From NCBI GenBank assembly GCA_910577185.1, contig CAJTLR010000070.1, forward strand, positions 1 to 18,990: a stretch of 18,990 nt of DNA, given 5' to 3'. The notes beneath the pieces are model-generated. The model worked only from the letters and a program-made list of their open reading frames with translations, did not search any database and was not told the origin of the DNA. A program made the translations under genes and the position numbers. The stretch is from an uncultured Acetatifactor sp. (GTDB lineage: Bacteria > Bacillota > Clostridia > Lachnospirales > Lachnospiraceae). Below are positions 1-6,800 of this stretch, piece by piece. Numbering within the stretch: position 1 is the stretch's first letter; each line of letters begins with the position of its first letter.

Positions 1-409
1 GCACCGGGTAGTCGATCTTCGTGTCCGGGATGTAAATCCAGGCGTAAATGTCCTTATTGGTCTTTTCCTGCAGTTCCCCGAAGTCCACGGTCTTCTCCGG
101 CACCGTTACCCCCAGCTGCTCCAGGATGTCCGGCTCTTCCTCTTCCACGGAGGGTTCCGTGCTGCTTTCTGCCGTCCCCGGTTCCGGGGTGGACGGGACT
201 TCCGTCGCCTCCGCCGTTTCCGTCTGCTCTGCCGAAGATGTGTCCAGGGTCTCTTCCTGGCCTTCTTCCTTCCCGCAGGCCGCCATGGTACACATCAAAA
301 TTCCTGCCAGAATAACCGCATACAGTTTTTTCCGGCCGCCTGTCCTCCTGCCTCCCACTCTGTTTTCAATTTTGTTCTTCCCTATTCTGTTTCCCATTCC
401 TCTGCTCAT
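1..409 (-). CDS. Class B sortase-like protein, N-terminal part (cut by window edge)
   Basis: The frame reads through the left window edge, so only about 136 N-terminal codons are present and the catalytic His/Cys/Arg are out of view. It opens with a basic stretch, then a hydrophobic segment and the lipobox-like MAAC (about residues 44-47), as in a lipoprotein signal peptide. A low-complexity linker rich in Glu, Thr, Ser and Pro follows. The visible end carries the motif NKDIYAWIYIPDTKIDYPV, characteristic of class B sortases at the start of the catalytic barrel. Sortase B enzymes cleave sorting signals and attach proteins to the wall or to pili, acting outside the membrane. The start is uncertain: an ATG at 409 has no clear ribosome binding site, and an in-frame ATG at 397 has an AGAGGA directly adjacent. 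A stop codon lies shortly upstream in frame. The family call rests on the motif and is fairly safe; the substrate is unknown. Confidence 0.75.
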   Translation of the reverse strand, partial: MSRGMGNRIGKNKIENRVGGRRTGGRKKLYAVILAGILMCTMAACGKEEGQEETLDTSSAEQTETAEATEVPSTPEPGTAESSTEPSVEEEEPDILEQLGVTVPEKTVDFGELQEKTNKDIYAWIYIPDTKIDYPV

Positions 410-719
410 CCGCTTGTCATTTATTTTTTGTGATATCTGTTATCCGTTCTCCCACAAGGAAACCGTTTCCCTGCCCGGCTGTCATTCCCGATATTTTGTT
501 TTTACGTCTGTTTACTTATGTTTTGTCATTCCCCATGATTTATTTTTCCGTCTCTTTAACCCTGACTCCCCATTTTCAACGGTTCACTTTTGCGTCCCTT
601 CGTTTCTGTTTTCATTTCCCCGTTTTCCCATTCATCTGCCTGACGGTTTTCCGCTTCCGTCCCGCCCCCTCAATGGCAGTGTCCCGGAAAATACAAAAAG
701 CCTATTGAAGCCAGGGAAA
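410..719. other. Intergenic stretch between XRE regulator and sortase gene
   Basis: No convincing gene was found in these roughly 310 bases on either strand. The minus strand is purine-rich, with several GGGGAA/GGGAAAA-like runs. I looked for a promoter for the sortase gene and for a terminator after the regulator and found nothing persuasive; the region just past the regulator stop has a short T-run without a stable stem. Confidence 0.5.
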
Positions 720-965
720 TCATTCTTCCCCGCTGCCTCCGGCGCTTATCCCGCCCTTTCCTTTTTCATCCGGCACATACCTTACAATATCCTGCAGGGC
801 GCACTCAAAAATACCGCACAGTCCGTCCAGGGTGGTGGTGTTCACGGGTTTGTTGTTCCGAAGCTTGTCGATGGTAGCGCCGGATACCCGATGCCTGGTG
901 ACAAGGGTATAGGTCGTCTCCCCCGACTGCCGCAGTGTCTCCCAAAAAGGCTTGTAATCTATCAT
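720..965 (-). CDS. Small XRE/Cro-CI-type helix-turn-helix regulator
   Basis: An 81-residue protein that is almost entirely one helix-turn-helix domain. It follows the pattern of the short XRE-type regulators common in Clostridia: WETLRQSG (helix 1), YTLVTRHRVSGATIDKLRNN (the turn and recognition helix, about residues 20-39), then NTTTLDGLCGIFECALQDIVRYVPDE (the closing helices). A Gly/Ser/Glu-rich tail of about 15 residues follows. It would bind DNA, presumably as a dimer, in the cytoplasm. The start is supported by AGGAAAGG about 7 nt upstream. It sits between a sortase gene and a MITE-like element; neither neighbour identifies its target. No toxin partner is adjacent, so there is no reason to call it an antitoxin. 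Confidence 0.85.
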   Translation of the reverse strand: MIDYKPFWETLRQSGETTYTLVTRHRVSGATIDKLRNNKPVNTTTLDGLCGIFECALQDIVRYVPDEKGKGGISAGGSGEE

Positions 966-984
966 TCTCTACCTTTCCTGAAGC

Positions 985-1014
985 AATATATTGCCATGCC
1001 GCATATCCTGCCAA
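985..1014 (-). promoter_or_regulatory. Candidate promoter for the XRE regulator gene
   Basis: The minus strand has TTGGCA (5 of 6 to the -35 consensus) and TATATT (5 of 6 to the -10) separated by 18 nt. A start 6-7 nt past the -10 would give a leader of only about 15 nt, just enough to hold the AGGAAAGG ribosome binding site. The surrounding DNA is AT-rich, so chance matches are possible. Confidence 0.4.
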
Positions 1015-1088
1015 GTTCACCTATATGCTTCATTAATTGATACAAATGTATAAATTTGCATTATTTTGCATATTTATTGTTTAGAAAC

Positions 1089-1120
1089 GTTCGCCTTAGT
1101 GCAAATAAGACGAACTTTTT
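1089..1120 (+). repeat. Left terminal inverted repeat (hairpin)
   Basis: It consists of GTTCGCCTTA, a GTGCAAA loop, TAAGACGAAC and then TTTTT. It matches the reverse complement of 1458-1489 except for one C/T difference, which makes a C-A mismatch in the stem on the plus strand and a G-U wobble on the minus strand. Confidence 0.85.
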
Positions 1121-1456
1121 GAATTTTACTGGATATTTTTTTAATGAAATATAGTTTGAATTTTATTGTGAAAACAGAATATCCAGATAATAAAGACTAA
1201 CAATATTTTTAAAAAAGAAATTATTTTAACGATAAATTATATATTATAGAAATGCATTCCGGATAATCCACTTTCCGGAAATCAAAAAGGTAATTCTTGC
1301 CCTCGATTCTGACGATATAATCTTGGCAAGACCGCATTTTGCTTTATCTTTCCATTAGTATTGCTTATTCGAACAACAATATTACCAAAATAATCCTCGA
1401 AGTAAAATTTTGCTTGCAATATAATCGTAAAAGGTATAAAATAAATAAAATTATGA

Positions 1457-1495
1457 AAAAAAGTTCGTCTTATTTGCACTAAGACGAACTTTTTT
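1457..1495 (-). terminator. Strong bidirectional hairpin terminator after the Nudix operon
   Basis: A perfect 16-bp stem (six A, then GTTCGTCTTA, pairing with TAAGACGAAC and six T) with a 7-nt loop. It reads as a rho-independent terminator on both strands. It begins 68 nt past the stop of the last Nudix gene, so it is the natural end of that operon. It coincides with the right end of the MITE-like element, so the element may have supplied the terminator. Confidence 0.65.
1458..1489 (-). repeat. Right terminal inverted repeat (hairpin)
   Basis: An inverted copy of 1089-1120 with a perfect 10-bp internal stem (GTTCGTCTTA with TAAGACGAAC) and a 7-nt loop. Confidence 0.85.
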
Positions 1496-1562
1496 ACCAC
1501 TTATGACACTTGATTGAAACCAAATAAGGATGAATATTTGTTTTTCTATAAGAAGATTCCTT

Positions 1563-2012
1563 TCATTTTATAATCACATTCCATTTTCCGTTCTCAATAA
1601 CATATTGAAATTCCGTTAAATTATCATCTTTCATCACTCGGAGAAGTGGAGATAAGTCATTTACGGTATTCATTTTGGGCAGTTCTGACTCTTTTACCCA
1701 GATCATTTCTCCCTCTTCTGATGATGTTAACTCTCCGGAAAATTCGTCTGTATGAAATAAAAATACAATGTACCGTCCATTCTCTATGGGAAACTGCTTG
1801 ACTCCACATAATCTCGGATTCTGAATATCAAGTCCCGTTTCCTCTTTCATTTCCCGAATGACGGCATCTATTATAGATTCATTTTTTTCAATATGTCCTC
1901 CGGGTAATGTTAAACCTTTCCAATCATCTTTTAATCTGTTCTGTAAAAGATAGTTATCGTTTTCATGAATCAGACATAAAACCGTTAATTCGACATTTTC
2001 TGTTTTCTCCAT
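1563..2012 (-). CDS. Nudix hydrolase (MutT/8-oxo-dGTP diphosphatase-like)
   Basis: A 149-residue single-domain Nudix protein. The full Nudix signature runs from G39 to L61: G39, five residues, E45, seven residues, then REMKEETGL (R53, E54, E57, E58, G60). It is preceded by the usual LTLPGGH lead-in. E54, E57 and E58 are the expected Mg2+ ligands. The family hydrolyses nucleoside diphosphates linked to another moiety. The small size and N-terminus (TVLCLIHENDNYLLQNR) resemble MutT-type house-cleaning enzymes, but the substrate cannot be read from sequence. It is the last gene of the operon, 12 nt after the upstream Nudix gene, with GAAGG about 10 nt before the ATG. A strong hairpin terminator follows. 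Confidence 0.88.
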   Translation of the reverse strand: MEKTENVELTVLCLIHENDNYLLQNRLKDDWKGLTLPGGHIEKNESIIDAVIREMKEETGLDIQNPRLCGVKQFPIENGRYIVFLFHTDEFSGELTSSEEGEMIWVKESELPKMNTVNDLSPLLRVMKDDNLTEFQYVIENGKWNVIIK

Positions 2013-2024
2013 ACCGCTGTACCT

Positions 2025-2543
2025 TCATACACCTTTAAAATATCCCTCTTGCATCAGTAATTCCAATACAAGCGCCTCTCGTTCCAGCATTACCTGCGTG
2101 AAATCATCCAGTATCGTTTTCCTGTTTGCATCTATTGCAAGTTGCGGCTCCGGAAATGTAAGCGTAAAACCTTCGTCTGCTTCATACTTGTCCAGACATG
2201 GTTGTTCTAAATCCTCTTTCACGCGGCATAGGAAATAATAATTATCCTGTATAAAAATATCCTCTTTCGTCCCCTTCTGAATACGATGAACCTGCCCGTA
2301 TTCCTGAATAGACTCCCTGACAACACATAAACCCGTTTCCTCTAACACTTCTCTGACCAAGGCATCTTCCATACATTCATCAGCTTCTATACCTCCCCCC
2401 GGAAATTTATAATAATGGTATTTCTTACTATATACCATTGCTATTTTTCTGTCTTTTATGATGACAGCCCTTGCAGAAGGCCTGCGAAATACACTTCCGT
2501 TAGGAACATAATCTTTTTTGTCCATTTCAAACAAAATTCGCAT
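2025..2543 (-). CDS. Nudix hydrolase, second type
   Basis: A 172-residue protein with a complete Nudix box: G50, E56, then REVLEETGL (R64, E65, E68, E69, G71), after YYKFPGGG. The N-terminus FRRPSARAVIIKDRKIAMVYS forms the first strands of the fold. The extra C-terminal helical region (ANRKTILDDFTQVMLEREALVLELLM) makes it longer than MutT. It is clearly different in sequence from the Nudix protein encoded 12 nt downstream, so it is not a recent tandem duplicate. Expected activity is Mg2+-dependent diphosphate hydrolysis of a nucleotide derivative in the cytoplasm; the substrate is unknown. The start has GAGG 7 nt upstream. The PIN nuclease gene ends 24 nt before it. Confidence 0.87.
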   Translation of the reverse strand: MRILFEMDKKDYVPNGSVFRRPSARAVIIKDRKIAMVYSKKYHYYKFPGGGIEADECMEDALVREVLEETGLCVVRESIQEYGQVHRIQKGTKEDIFIQDNYYFLCRVKEDLEQPCLDKYEADEGFTLTFPEPQLAIDANRKTILDDFTQVMLEREALVLELLMQEGYFKGV

Positions 2544-2567
2544 TTTATTTCCTCTGTCTTCAAAAGT

Positions 2568-3140
2568 TTATTCAGCAACAAAAATATCATTGTAGGGAAC
2601 ATCTATTTTTGAAAGACACGCCTTTAGTCCTTTGTCCGAAGTCACAACTGTTACATCGCGACTATTGTCACGTGCCAGTTTTGCAGTCGCAGCTATCATG
2701 GCATCCATAGATGCAAAATTATGTATCAATGCATGTGTTATTACATTTTTTGCTTCTGCAACTGTTGTTAAATCGAATGGCTCGATCCCCACAGTGAGAA
2801 GCTGTGATTTCCCTTCAAAAATATCATCAATGAGTTGCAGCCATGCCTTGATTCGCTTTTTGTTCCATTTTTTTCGAGCCGCTGTATACCGGTTGTTCTG
2901 ACAAATATGTCCTTCCGGAGAAATCTGACAATTGCATTTCGAAACGCCTCCACTAGATCCCCTGGCGTATTTTCCTAATACTGAAATAATTTCAACCTCG
3001 GTAATAGCAGAAATCATCAGCTTTGCATTTTTTAACACAGTAACCAAATCAACTAACACACCTTGTTCACCTGCCTCAGGGTTCATGGCTTTCAGCAAAT
3101 TATAAAAGGCATTTGTGTCCAGTAAAAATTCTCGATCCAT
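2568..3140 (-). CDS. PIN-domain protein, putative ribonuclease
   Basis: A 190-residue protein with the acidic residues of the PIN nuclease fold in order: D8 in FLLDTNAFYNLL, E50 in SAITEVEII, D146 in FASMDAMIAATAKL and D169 in VVTSDKGLKACL. PIN proteins are Mg2+-dependent RNases; many are VapC toxins. Unlike a compact VapC of about 130 residues, it carries an insertion at about residues 60-110 with C69, C71, H78 and C80, which could bind a metal, followed by a basic stretch (ARKKWNKKR). No antitoxin-sized gene precedes it; a receiver-domain gene ends 27 nt upstream and a Nudix gene begins 24 nt downstream. Activity may therefore be governed by the two-component proteins or by an unlinked factor. 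The ATG has GAGG 6-7 nt upstream. The fold call is good; a role as toxin or in RNA processing is inference. Confidence 0.82.
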   Translation of the reverse strand: MDREFLLDTNAFYNLLKAMNPEAGEQGVLVDLVTVLKNAKLMISAITEVEIISVLGKYARGSSGGVSKCNCQISPEGHICQNNRYTAARKKWNKKRIKAWLQLIDDIFEGKSQLLTVGIEPFDLTTVAEAKNVITHALIHNFASMDAMIAATAKLARDNSRDVTVVTSDKGLKACLSKIDVPYNDIFVAE

Positions 3141-3167
3141 AGTATACCTCTGTATTCTTTACACTGC

Positions 3168-3587
3168 TTATGCTTCTGCATGAGGAACATCCTTTAATAA
3201 CGCCGAAATAGTCTCATCATTAAGAGGTGCTATTTTTTCTTTAATTGCACTGATTAATTCCGATAAGTCAGCTTTTGGCCCTTTGTTAATGTAGCCATCT
3301 ATTCCGATATTTGCCAATTTCTTTATATCTGCAAATTCCGAGTAATTAGTATAGATAATGACATCAATAAAAGGATCTTGTTTTCGGATTTCGCTAAGGA
3401 CTTCATCTCCGGAAAGTCCCGGCATTTTTAAATCCAGAAGAATTAAATCATAGTTATTAGAACTTAATTTTTTCAGTCCAGACTCGCCATCGGATGCAAT
3501 ATCCGCTGAAATATCATCTAAAGCCAACGCTTCTTTGACAGCTTCCGCCGTAACAGTTTCGTCTTCAATTATTAGAACTCGGTTCAT
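3168..3587 (-). CDS. Receiver-only response regulator
   Basis: A 139-residue protein made of one receiver domain. The features are E8-D9-E10 (acidic Mg2+ pocket), the phospho-acceptor D52 in LILLDLKMPG, the switch T80 in VIIYTNYS and the conserved K102 in YINKG. After the domain only about 20 residues remain, so there is no DNA-binding or enzymatic output, as in CheY or Spo0F. I chose the ATG at 3587 because GAGGAGG stands 6 nt before it; the ATG 15 nt upstream would bury that site in codons. The start overlaps the end of the kinase gene by 23 nt, so the pair is probably translationally coupled and cognate. The output must act through another protein: a phosphorelay partner, the kinase itself or the PIN/Nudix products. 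That last point is inference. Confidence 0.9.
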   Translation of the reverse strand: MNRVLIIEDETVTAEAVKEALALDDISADIASDGESGLKKLSSNNYDLILLDLKMPGLSGDEVLSEIRKQDPFIDVIIYTNYSEFADIKKLANIGIDGYINKGPKADLSELISAIKEKIAPLNDETISALLKDVPHAEA

Positions 3588-5316
3588 GGTTTTCCTCCTC
3601 AACAGGTATTTTGATTATGAATTGTGCGCCATCTTTAAACTTATGATTTAACTGTATTGTACCCTTGTACATTTTCAAAATATTCCATACGACAAATAAT
3701 CCAAGACCCTCACCACCATTTCCGGAAGCAGGATCCTTTGTGGAGAAAAAGGGTTCAAATATCTTTTTTCTGTAATCTTCCGGAATTCCGGAACCGTTAT
3801 CCGAAAAAAGTATCCTTATACTATTCTTGACGGTTGAAATTCTGACGTCAATTTTTCCATTTTCTCCAATAGCCTGCATAGAATTTAGCACCAAATTATA
3901 AAAAATCTGGGAAAACTGAATTCTATCCCCAAACAAGCTTACTTTGGAGTCCTCCCGGAAACTATACGTGATCCTGCTTTGGCTTAGGCGATCCGATAAG
4001 TCAGTAAATACTTGTTTCATGCAATCGTTGACACTGAAAATCTCTTGTACGCTTTTACTTGATACAATCGGCCTGAAACGGTCAAGCATAAAACCAATAC
4101 GTTCCGTCTGAGCCAGGATTGTAACAAACAAATCCTGTATTTCGTCCATATTTCCTATTCCGCGTTCTATACGCAGCTGTTGTAGCTGCACTTTATAGCG
4201 GATATTTGTGATTGGCTGGCCTAATTCATGGGAAAAACCTTTCAGCAAATCTCGCAGAGCCAGCATCTGACGGTTATGCTCTTTTTCAGAAACAAGATCT
4301 TTTACCCGCTGCCACACAATCTGTTCAGATTCAAGCTGCTCCTGGCTACGTTGATGTTTTTTCCCCTCTGCACGTTTTAGATCAAGGAGATTTTGTATAT
4401 GCTCGGACAGATTCTGCGCATCCTCAAAACGGTCAAATGTGAGATAAAAATTATAAAGAGTTCTTGCAATCGGGATGCTGCCCTCTGCACTATTACGCAT
4501 TTTTTTGAGCGTTTTATCCAACAAATCGCTGTCGCCGGCGCTGTCAAAGTAATACACTAGTTCATACTGAATGTTGAAATCGCTTTTTTTGACAAGTTCT
4601 TCATCAATCCCAACGAGCTCTTCGGCATAATGATAATCCTGCTGCTTACGGCTCATCCGTAAAAGAGTACGAATCAGCGTTGGATTGGGCGGCTCCTGCT
4701 TCGCAATTATTTTTCCCACAAGCAGCTGAGCTTCTAAATACAGTGCGTTTTTTTCTGCCACCGAAATAAGATACTCTTTTGTTTTTGTATTTGCATAGTT
4801 CTCCTGGCGTATTTGATGAAAAATAAGGGAACGCACGTCGTTAGCAGAAGCCGACTTAATAAACCTTTTTATCTCACCAAGATTGTGGTCACTTTCACTT
4901 TTGCGCAGTATGGTTGTCAAATCATCATCAATAACAAAGATATCGCCAAATGTCTCCACCAAGAGTTGATGAATGTTGGGTGCTATTTCATTATCTTTGA
5001 TTGCTTTGATGATTTTCCCGCGGAACTGATCGCGTAAGTCTGCGTCAGCTTCAGAGTCAAATTGCCTGTAAAAACGAGCAAAAGCCTTAAAATGCTCAGG
5101 CTTCCTTGACAGACGTTTTAAGTCTTCTAAATATGCCTGGGAAGCAGCCACATAGTTTTTTTCCTGAAAGTACAAATCGCCCAATACTTTGTAGAAAAAA
5201 TTATCTTCTGAATAGACAGATATGGCATCATGACAGCGTTCAATTGCCGCAGGCAGATTGCCTTCAAATCTCAGCCTGCTTATCTCATGAACGCACTGCT
5301 TCGACGAAAACCCCAT
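3565..5316 (-). CDS. Soluble sensor histidine kinase with N-terminal TPR-like region
   Basis: A 583-residue protein with no signal peptide or membrane segment, so it senses something in the cytoplasm. Residues about 1-300 are all-helical with TPR-like repeats (for example LPAAIERCHDAISVYSED and YKVLGDLYFQEKNYVAASQA), suggesting protein-protein sensing. A charged, coiled-coil-like stretch (about 305-350) leads to the H-box GFSHELGQP with H363. The ATPase domain has the N-box NLVLNSMQA (N478), G1 box DNGSGIP (D506), F-box FEPFFSTKDP and G2 box GEGLGLFVV near 536. It should autophosphorylate and pass phosphate to the receiver encoded immediately downstream. I prefer the ATG at 5316, which has AAGGGG 8 nt upstream, over the in-frame GTG at 5325, where the same site would be too close. 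It is the first gene of the operon, behind a good promoter. Confidence 0.9.
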   Translation of the reverse strand: MGFSSKQCVHEISRLRFEGNLPAAIERCHDAISVYSEDNFFYKVLGDLYFQEKNYVAASQAYLEDLKRLSRKPEHFKAFARFYRQFDSEADADLRDQFRGKIIKAIKDNEIAPNIHQLLVETFGDIFVIDDDLTTILRKSESDHNLGEIKRFIKSASANDVRSLIFHQIRQENYANTKTKEYLISVAEKNALYLEAQLLVGKIIAKQEPPNPTLIRTLLRMSRKQQDYHYAEELVGIDEELVKKSDFNIQYELVYYFDSAGDSDLLDKTLKKMRNSAEGSIPIARTLYNFYLTFDRFEDAQNLSEHIQNLLDLKRAEGKKHQRSQEQLESEQIVWQRVKDLVSEKEHNRQMLALRDLLKGFSHELGQPITNIRYKVQLQQLRIERGIGNMDEIQDLFVTILAQTERIGFMLDRFRPIVSSKSVQEIFSVNDCMKQVFTDLSDRLSQSRITYSFREDSKVSLFGDRIQFSQIFYNLVLNSMQAIGENGKIDVRISTVKNSIRILFSDNGSGIPEDYRKKIFEPFFSTKDPASGNGGEGLGLFVVWNILKMYKGTIQLNHKFKDGAQFIIKIPVEEENHEPSSNN

Positions 5317-5357
5317 ATTGCACACCCCTTTTCAGGATTCTTGATAATACTAATTAT

Positions 5358-5386
5358 ATTATACCCTGTTGAAGGCAGAAAACCAA
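5358..5386 (-). promoter_or_regulatory. Promoter of the HK-RR-PIN-Nudix operon
   Basis: A perfect TATAAT -10 lies 17 nt from TTGGTT, a weak -35 (3 of 6). Transcription would start near 5350, about 35 nt before the kinase ATG. A 19-nt near-palindrome overlaps the -10 and start region. The placement indicates that the operon is transcribed separately from the polysaccharide genes upstream. Confidence 0.6.
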
Positions 5387-5459
5387 CCAGTTTTTGGCAT
5401 CTGTCCTTTGTTTCAGGCCGCTTTTTACTGGAATAGATACCGAAACTGTGTAGGAAACT

Positions 5460-6701
5460 TCATTTTCCCCTTTGCCCTCTGCCCACGTAAGCCAGAATAA
5501 GGATATAAAATAAAAATGTTTTTCTGGAATAGTATGTTATATTCCAGAATTCCAGTACTGCACATGCCAAAAATGCCAGTATCATACATAAATATCTCTT
5601 TTTTTCCTGCCCCCCCGTCCTGCTCTCACACTTTATCAGGCGTAATATCAAATAAACATACTTGCTAAAATAAATACCGGTTCCAATGATTCCGCCGCTT
5701 GCAGCTATTTCCAAATAATTATTATGTGCGTCGTACCTTCCCTGATCAAACAAGTCCGAAAAATTGTCCAGTCCCCATCCCCAGACCGGGCTCTCCAGAA
5801 ACGCCCCTATTCCGCTGTGCAGCAGTTCCATTCTGTCCGTCAGGGAACCCCCATAACTTTTCCCGGTAAACAAATATAGAAAAACTTCTTCCAGCCTGCT
5901 GCCTATCTCCTGATATAAGTAAGGAACCCTCAGTACCAGAAAGACAAGTGCTGTTCCCAGTATCACCGTATAAAGTACATCCCGCAAATAGTTTTTCAGG
6001 GATCTTTCCCCATTGCCGCTTTTCATAATTCTGGTCAGCAGAAATGCCACCACGATCAGCGGCAATGCATGTCTGGTCCCGGAAATAATGACCGCAAAAC
6101 TAAAAAAAGCATAACAGGCATAAAACTGCCGCTGCTTCATCTTATTCCCCAGAATACAACACAATAGCAGCCCCAGACCTGCAGTCCAGCCAAAAACCGC
6201 TACATTAACATTTCCAAAGGATTTTCCTGCTATCTTTATTCCCCTGATCAGCCGGACTCCCTGCACCAGGTTTAAATTCATTATAATAATAGCCGCCAAT
6301 GCAATCACAATACTTTTCACAATGGTTTTTCCCAGGTGTTCAAAATCATCGCGGATTCTGTAATAATTATAAATACCCAATTCAAACAAATTACAGCTGA
6401 CCAGCGCCACAAGCCGGGAACAGGCCTTATCATTATATTGAGGAATCCGAAATAAAATCTGTCCGGCACAATATACGAAAAACAAAGCCTCCAGAAAAAA
6501 ATAAAAATCCAGGTATATCATTTTTCTTTTAAAGAGCACCAATCCTGTAATTCCAAAAAGACAGAGAAAGGCAAGCGCCCCAAAAGAATTCTGATATGAC
6601 ATAAATGTCAGAATAATTCCCGTCACAAAGAGACCGTTTGCCATTTTCTTCCATGTCAATTCACTGCTGATTTTTATAAAATAATACCTTATTTTATTCA
6701 T
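5460..6701 (-). CDS. O-antigen ligase/polymerase (Wzy) family membrane protein
   Basis: A 413-residue protein with many hydrophobic segments (about ten), typical of Wzy polymerases and WaaL ligases. The periplasmic-type loop signature of the Wzy_C family is present near residues 300-345: SPVWGWGLDNFSDLF followed by DAHNNYLEIAASGGIIG. In a Gram-positive Wzx/Wzy system this protein would polymerise lipid-linked repeat units on the outer face of the membrane; a ligase role is the alternative. The ATG has AGGAAAGG about 7 nt upstream. It is the last gene of the polysaccharide cluster, 99 nt after a GT2 gene, and no clear terminator was seen after its stop. A second polymerase-like protein is encoded two genes upstream. 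Confidence 0.8.
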   Translation of the reverse strand: MNKIRYYFIKISSELTWKKMANGLFVTGIILTFMSYQNSFGALAFLCLFGITGLVLFKRKMIYLDFYFFLEALFFVYCAGQILFRIPQYNDKACSRLVALVSCNLFELGIYNYYRIRDDFEHLGKTIVKSIVIALAAIIIMNLNLVQGVRLIRGIKIAGKSFGNVNVAVFGWTAGLGLLLCCILGNKMKQRQFYACYAFFSFAVIISGTRHALPLIVVAFLLTRIMKSGNGERSLKNYLRDVLYTVILGTALVFLVLRVPYLYQEIGSRLEEVFLYLFTGKSYGGSLTDRMELLHSGIGAFLESPVWGWGLDNFSDLFDQGRYDAHNNYLEIAASGGIIGTGIYFSKYVYLILRLIKCESRTGGQEKKRYLCMILAFLACAVLEFWNITYYSRKTFLFYILILAYVGRGQRGK

Positions 6702-6800
6702 GTAAGTTCCTTTCCTGCTGCTTTTGTATTTTAAAATTCAAAATAATTCCCAGACTATCCTTAGCCCTTTCCTATTCAAAACGCAAGCCGGATGAAACTT

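Larger units (their letters stand above)
1089..1489. mobile_element. MITE-like element with palindromic terminal inverted repeats
   Basis: A 401-bp, strongly AT-rich segment bounded by 32-bp inverted repeats that match at 31 of 32 positions. Each repeat is itself a hairpin with 10-bp arms (GTTCG[C/T]CTTA and TAAGACGAAC) around a 7-nt loop. No intact transposase is encoded. On the minus strand there are two overlapping frames that look like pieces of one decayed coding sequence: one ends in GKIKQNAVLPRLYRQNRGQELPF-like residues, and the other carries DYIVRIEGKNYLFDFRKVDY. No convincing target-site duplication was seen at the ends. The structure resembles a non-autonomous element or a widely spaced REPIN-like pair; a chance pair of related terminators is the main alternative. 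Confidence 0.5.

Noticed and set aside
720..965. XRE protein and PIN protein as a toxin-antitoxin pair
   Set aside because: They are about 1.6 kb apart, separated by two Nudix genes, a terminator and a MITE-like element, and each has its own context.
48..1040. 330-codon plus-strand open frame across the sortase and XRE genes
   Set aside because: The minus strand has a clear sortase motif and a helix-turn-helix protein here; the plus-strand translation is Phe/Pro/Ser-rich noise.
1282..1500. 72-codon minus-strand frame as an intact gene
   Set aside because: It starts inside the terminal hairpin, has no ribosome binding site, and a better-looking sequence continues in another frame; at best it is a relic.
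1070..1510. Target-site duplication around the MITE-like element
   Set aside because: Flanks just outside the repeats show no matching direct repeat; the A/T-rich edges match only trivially.
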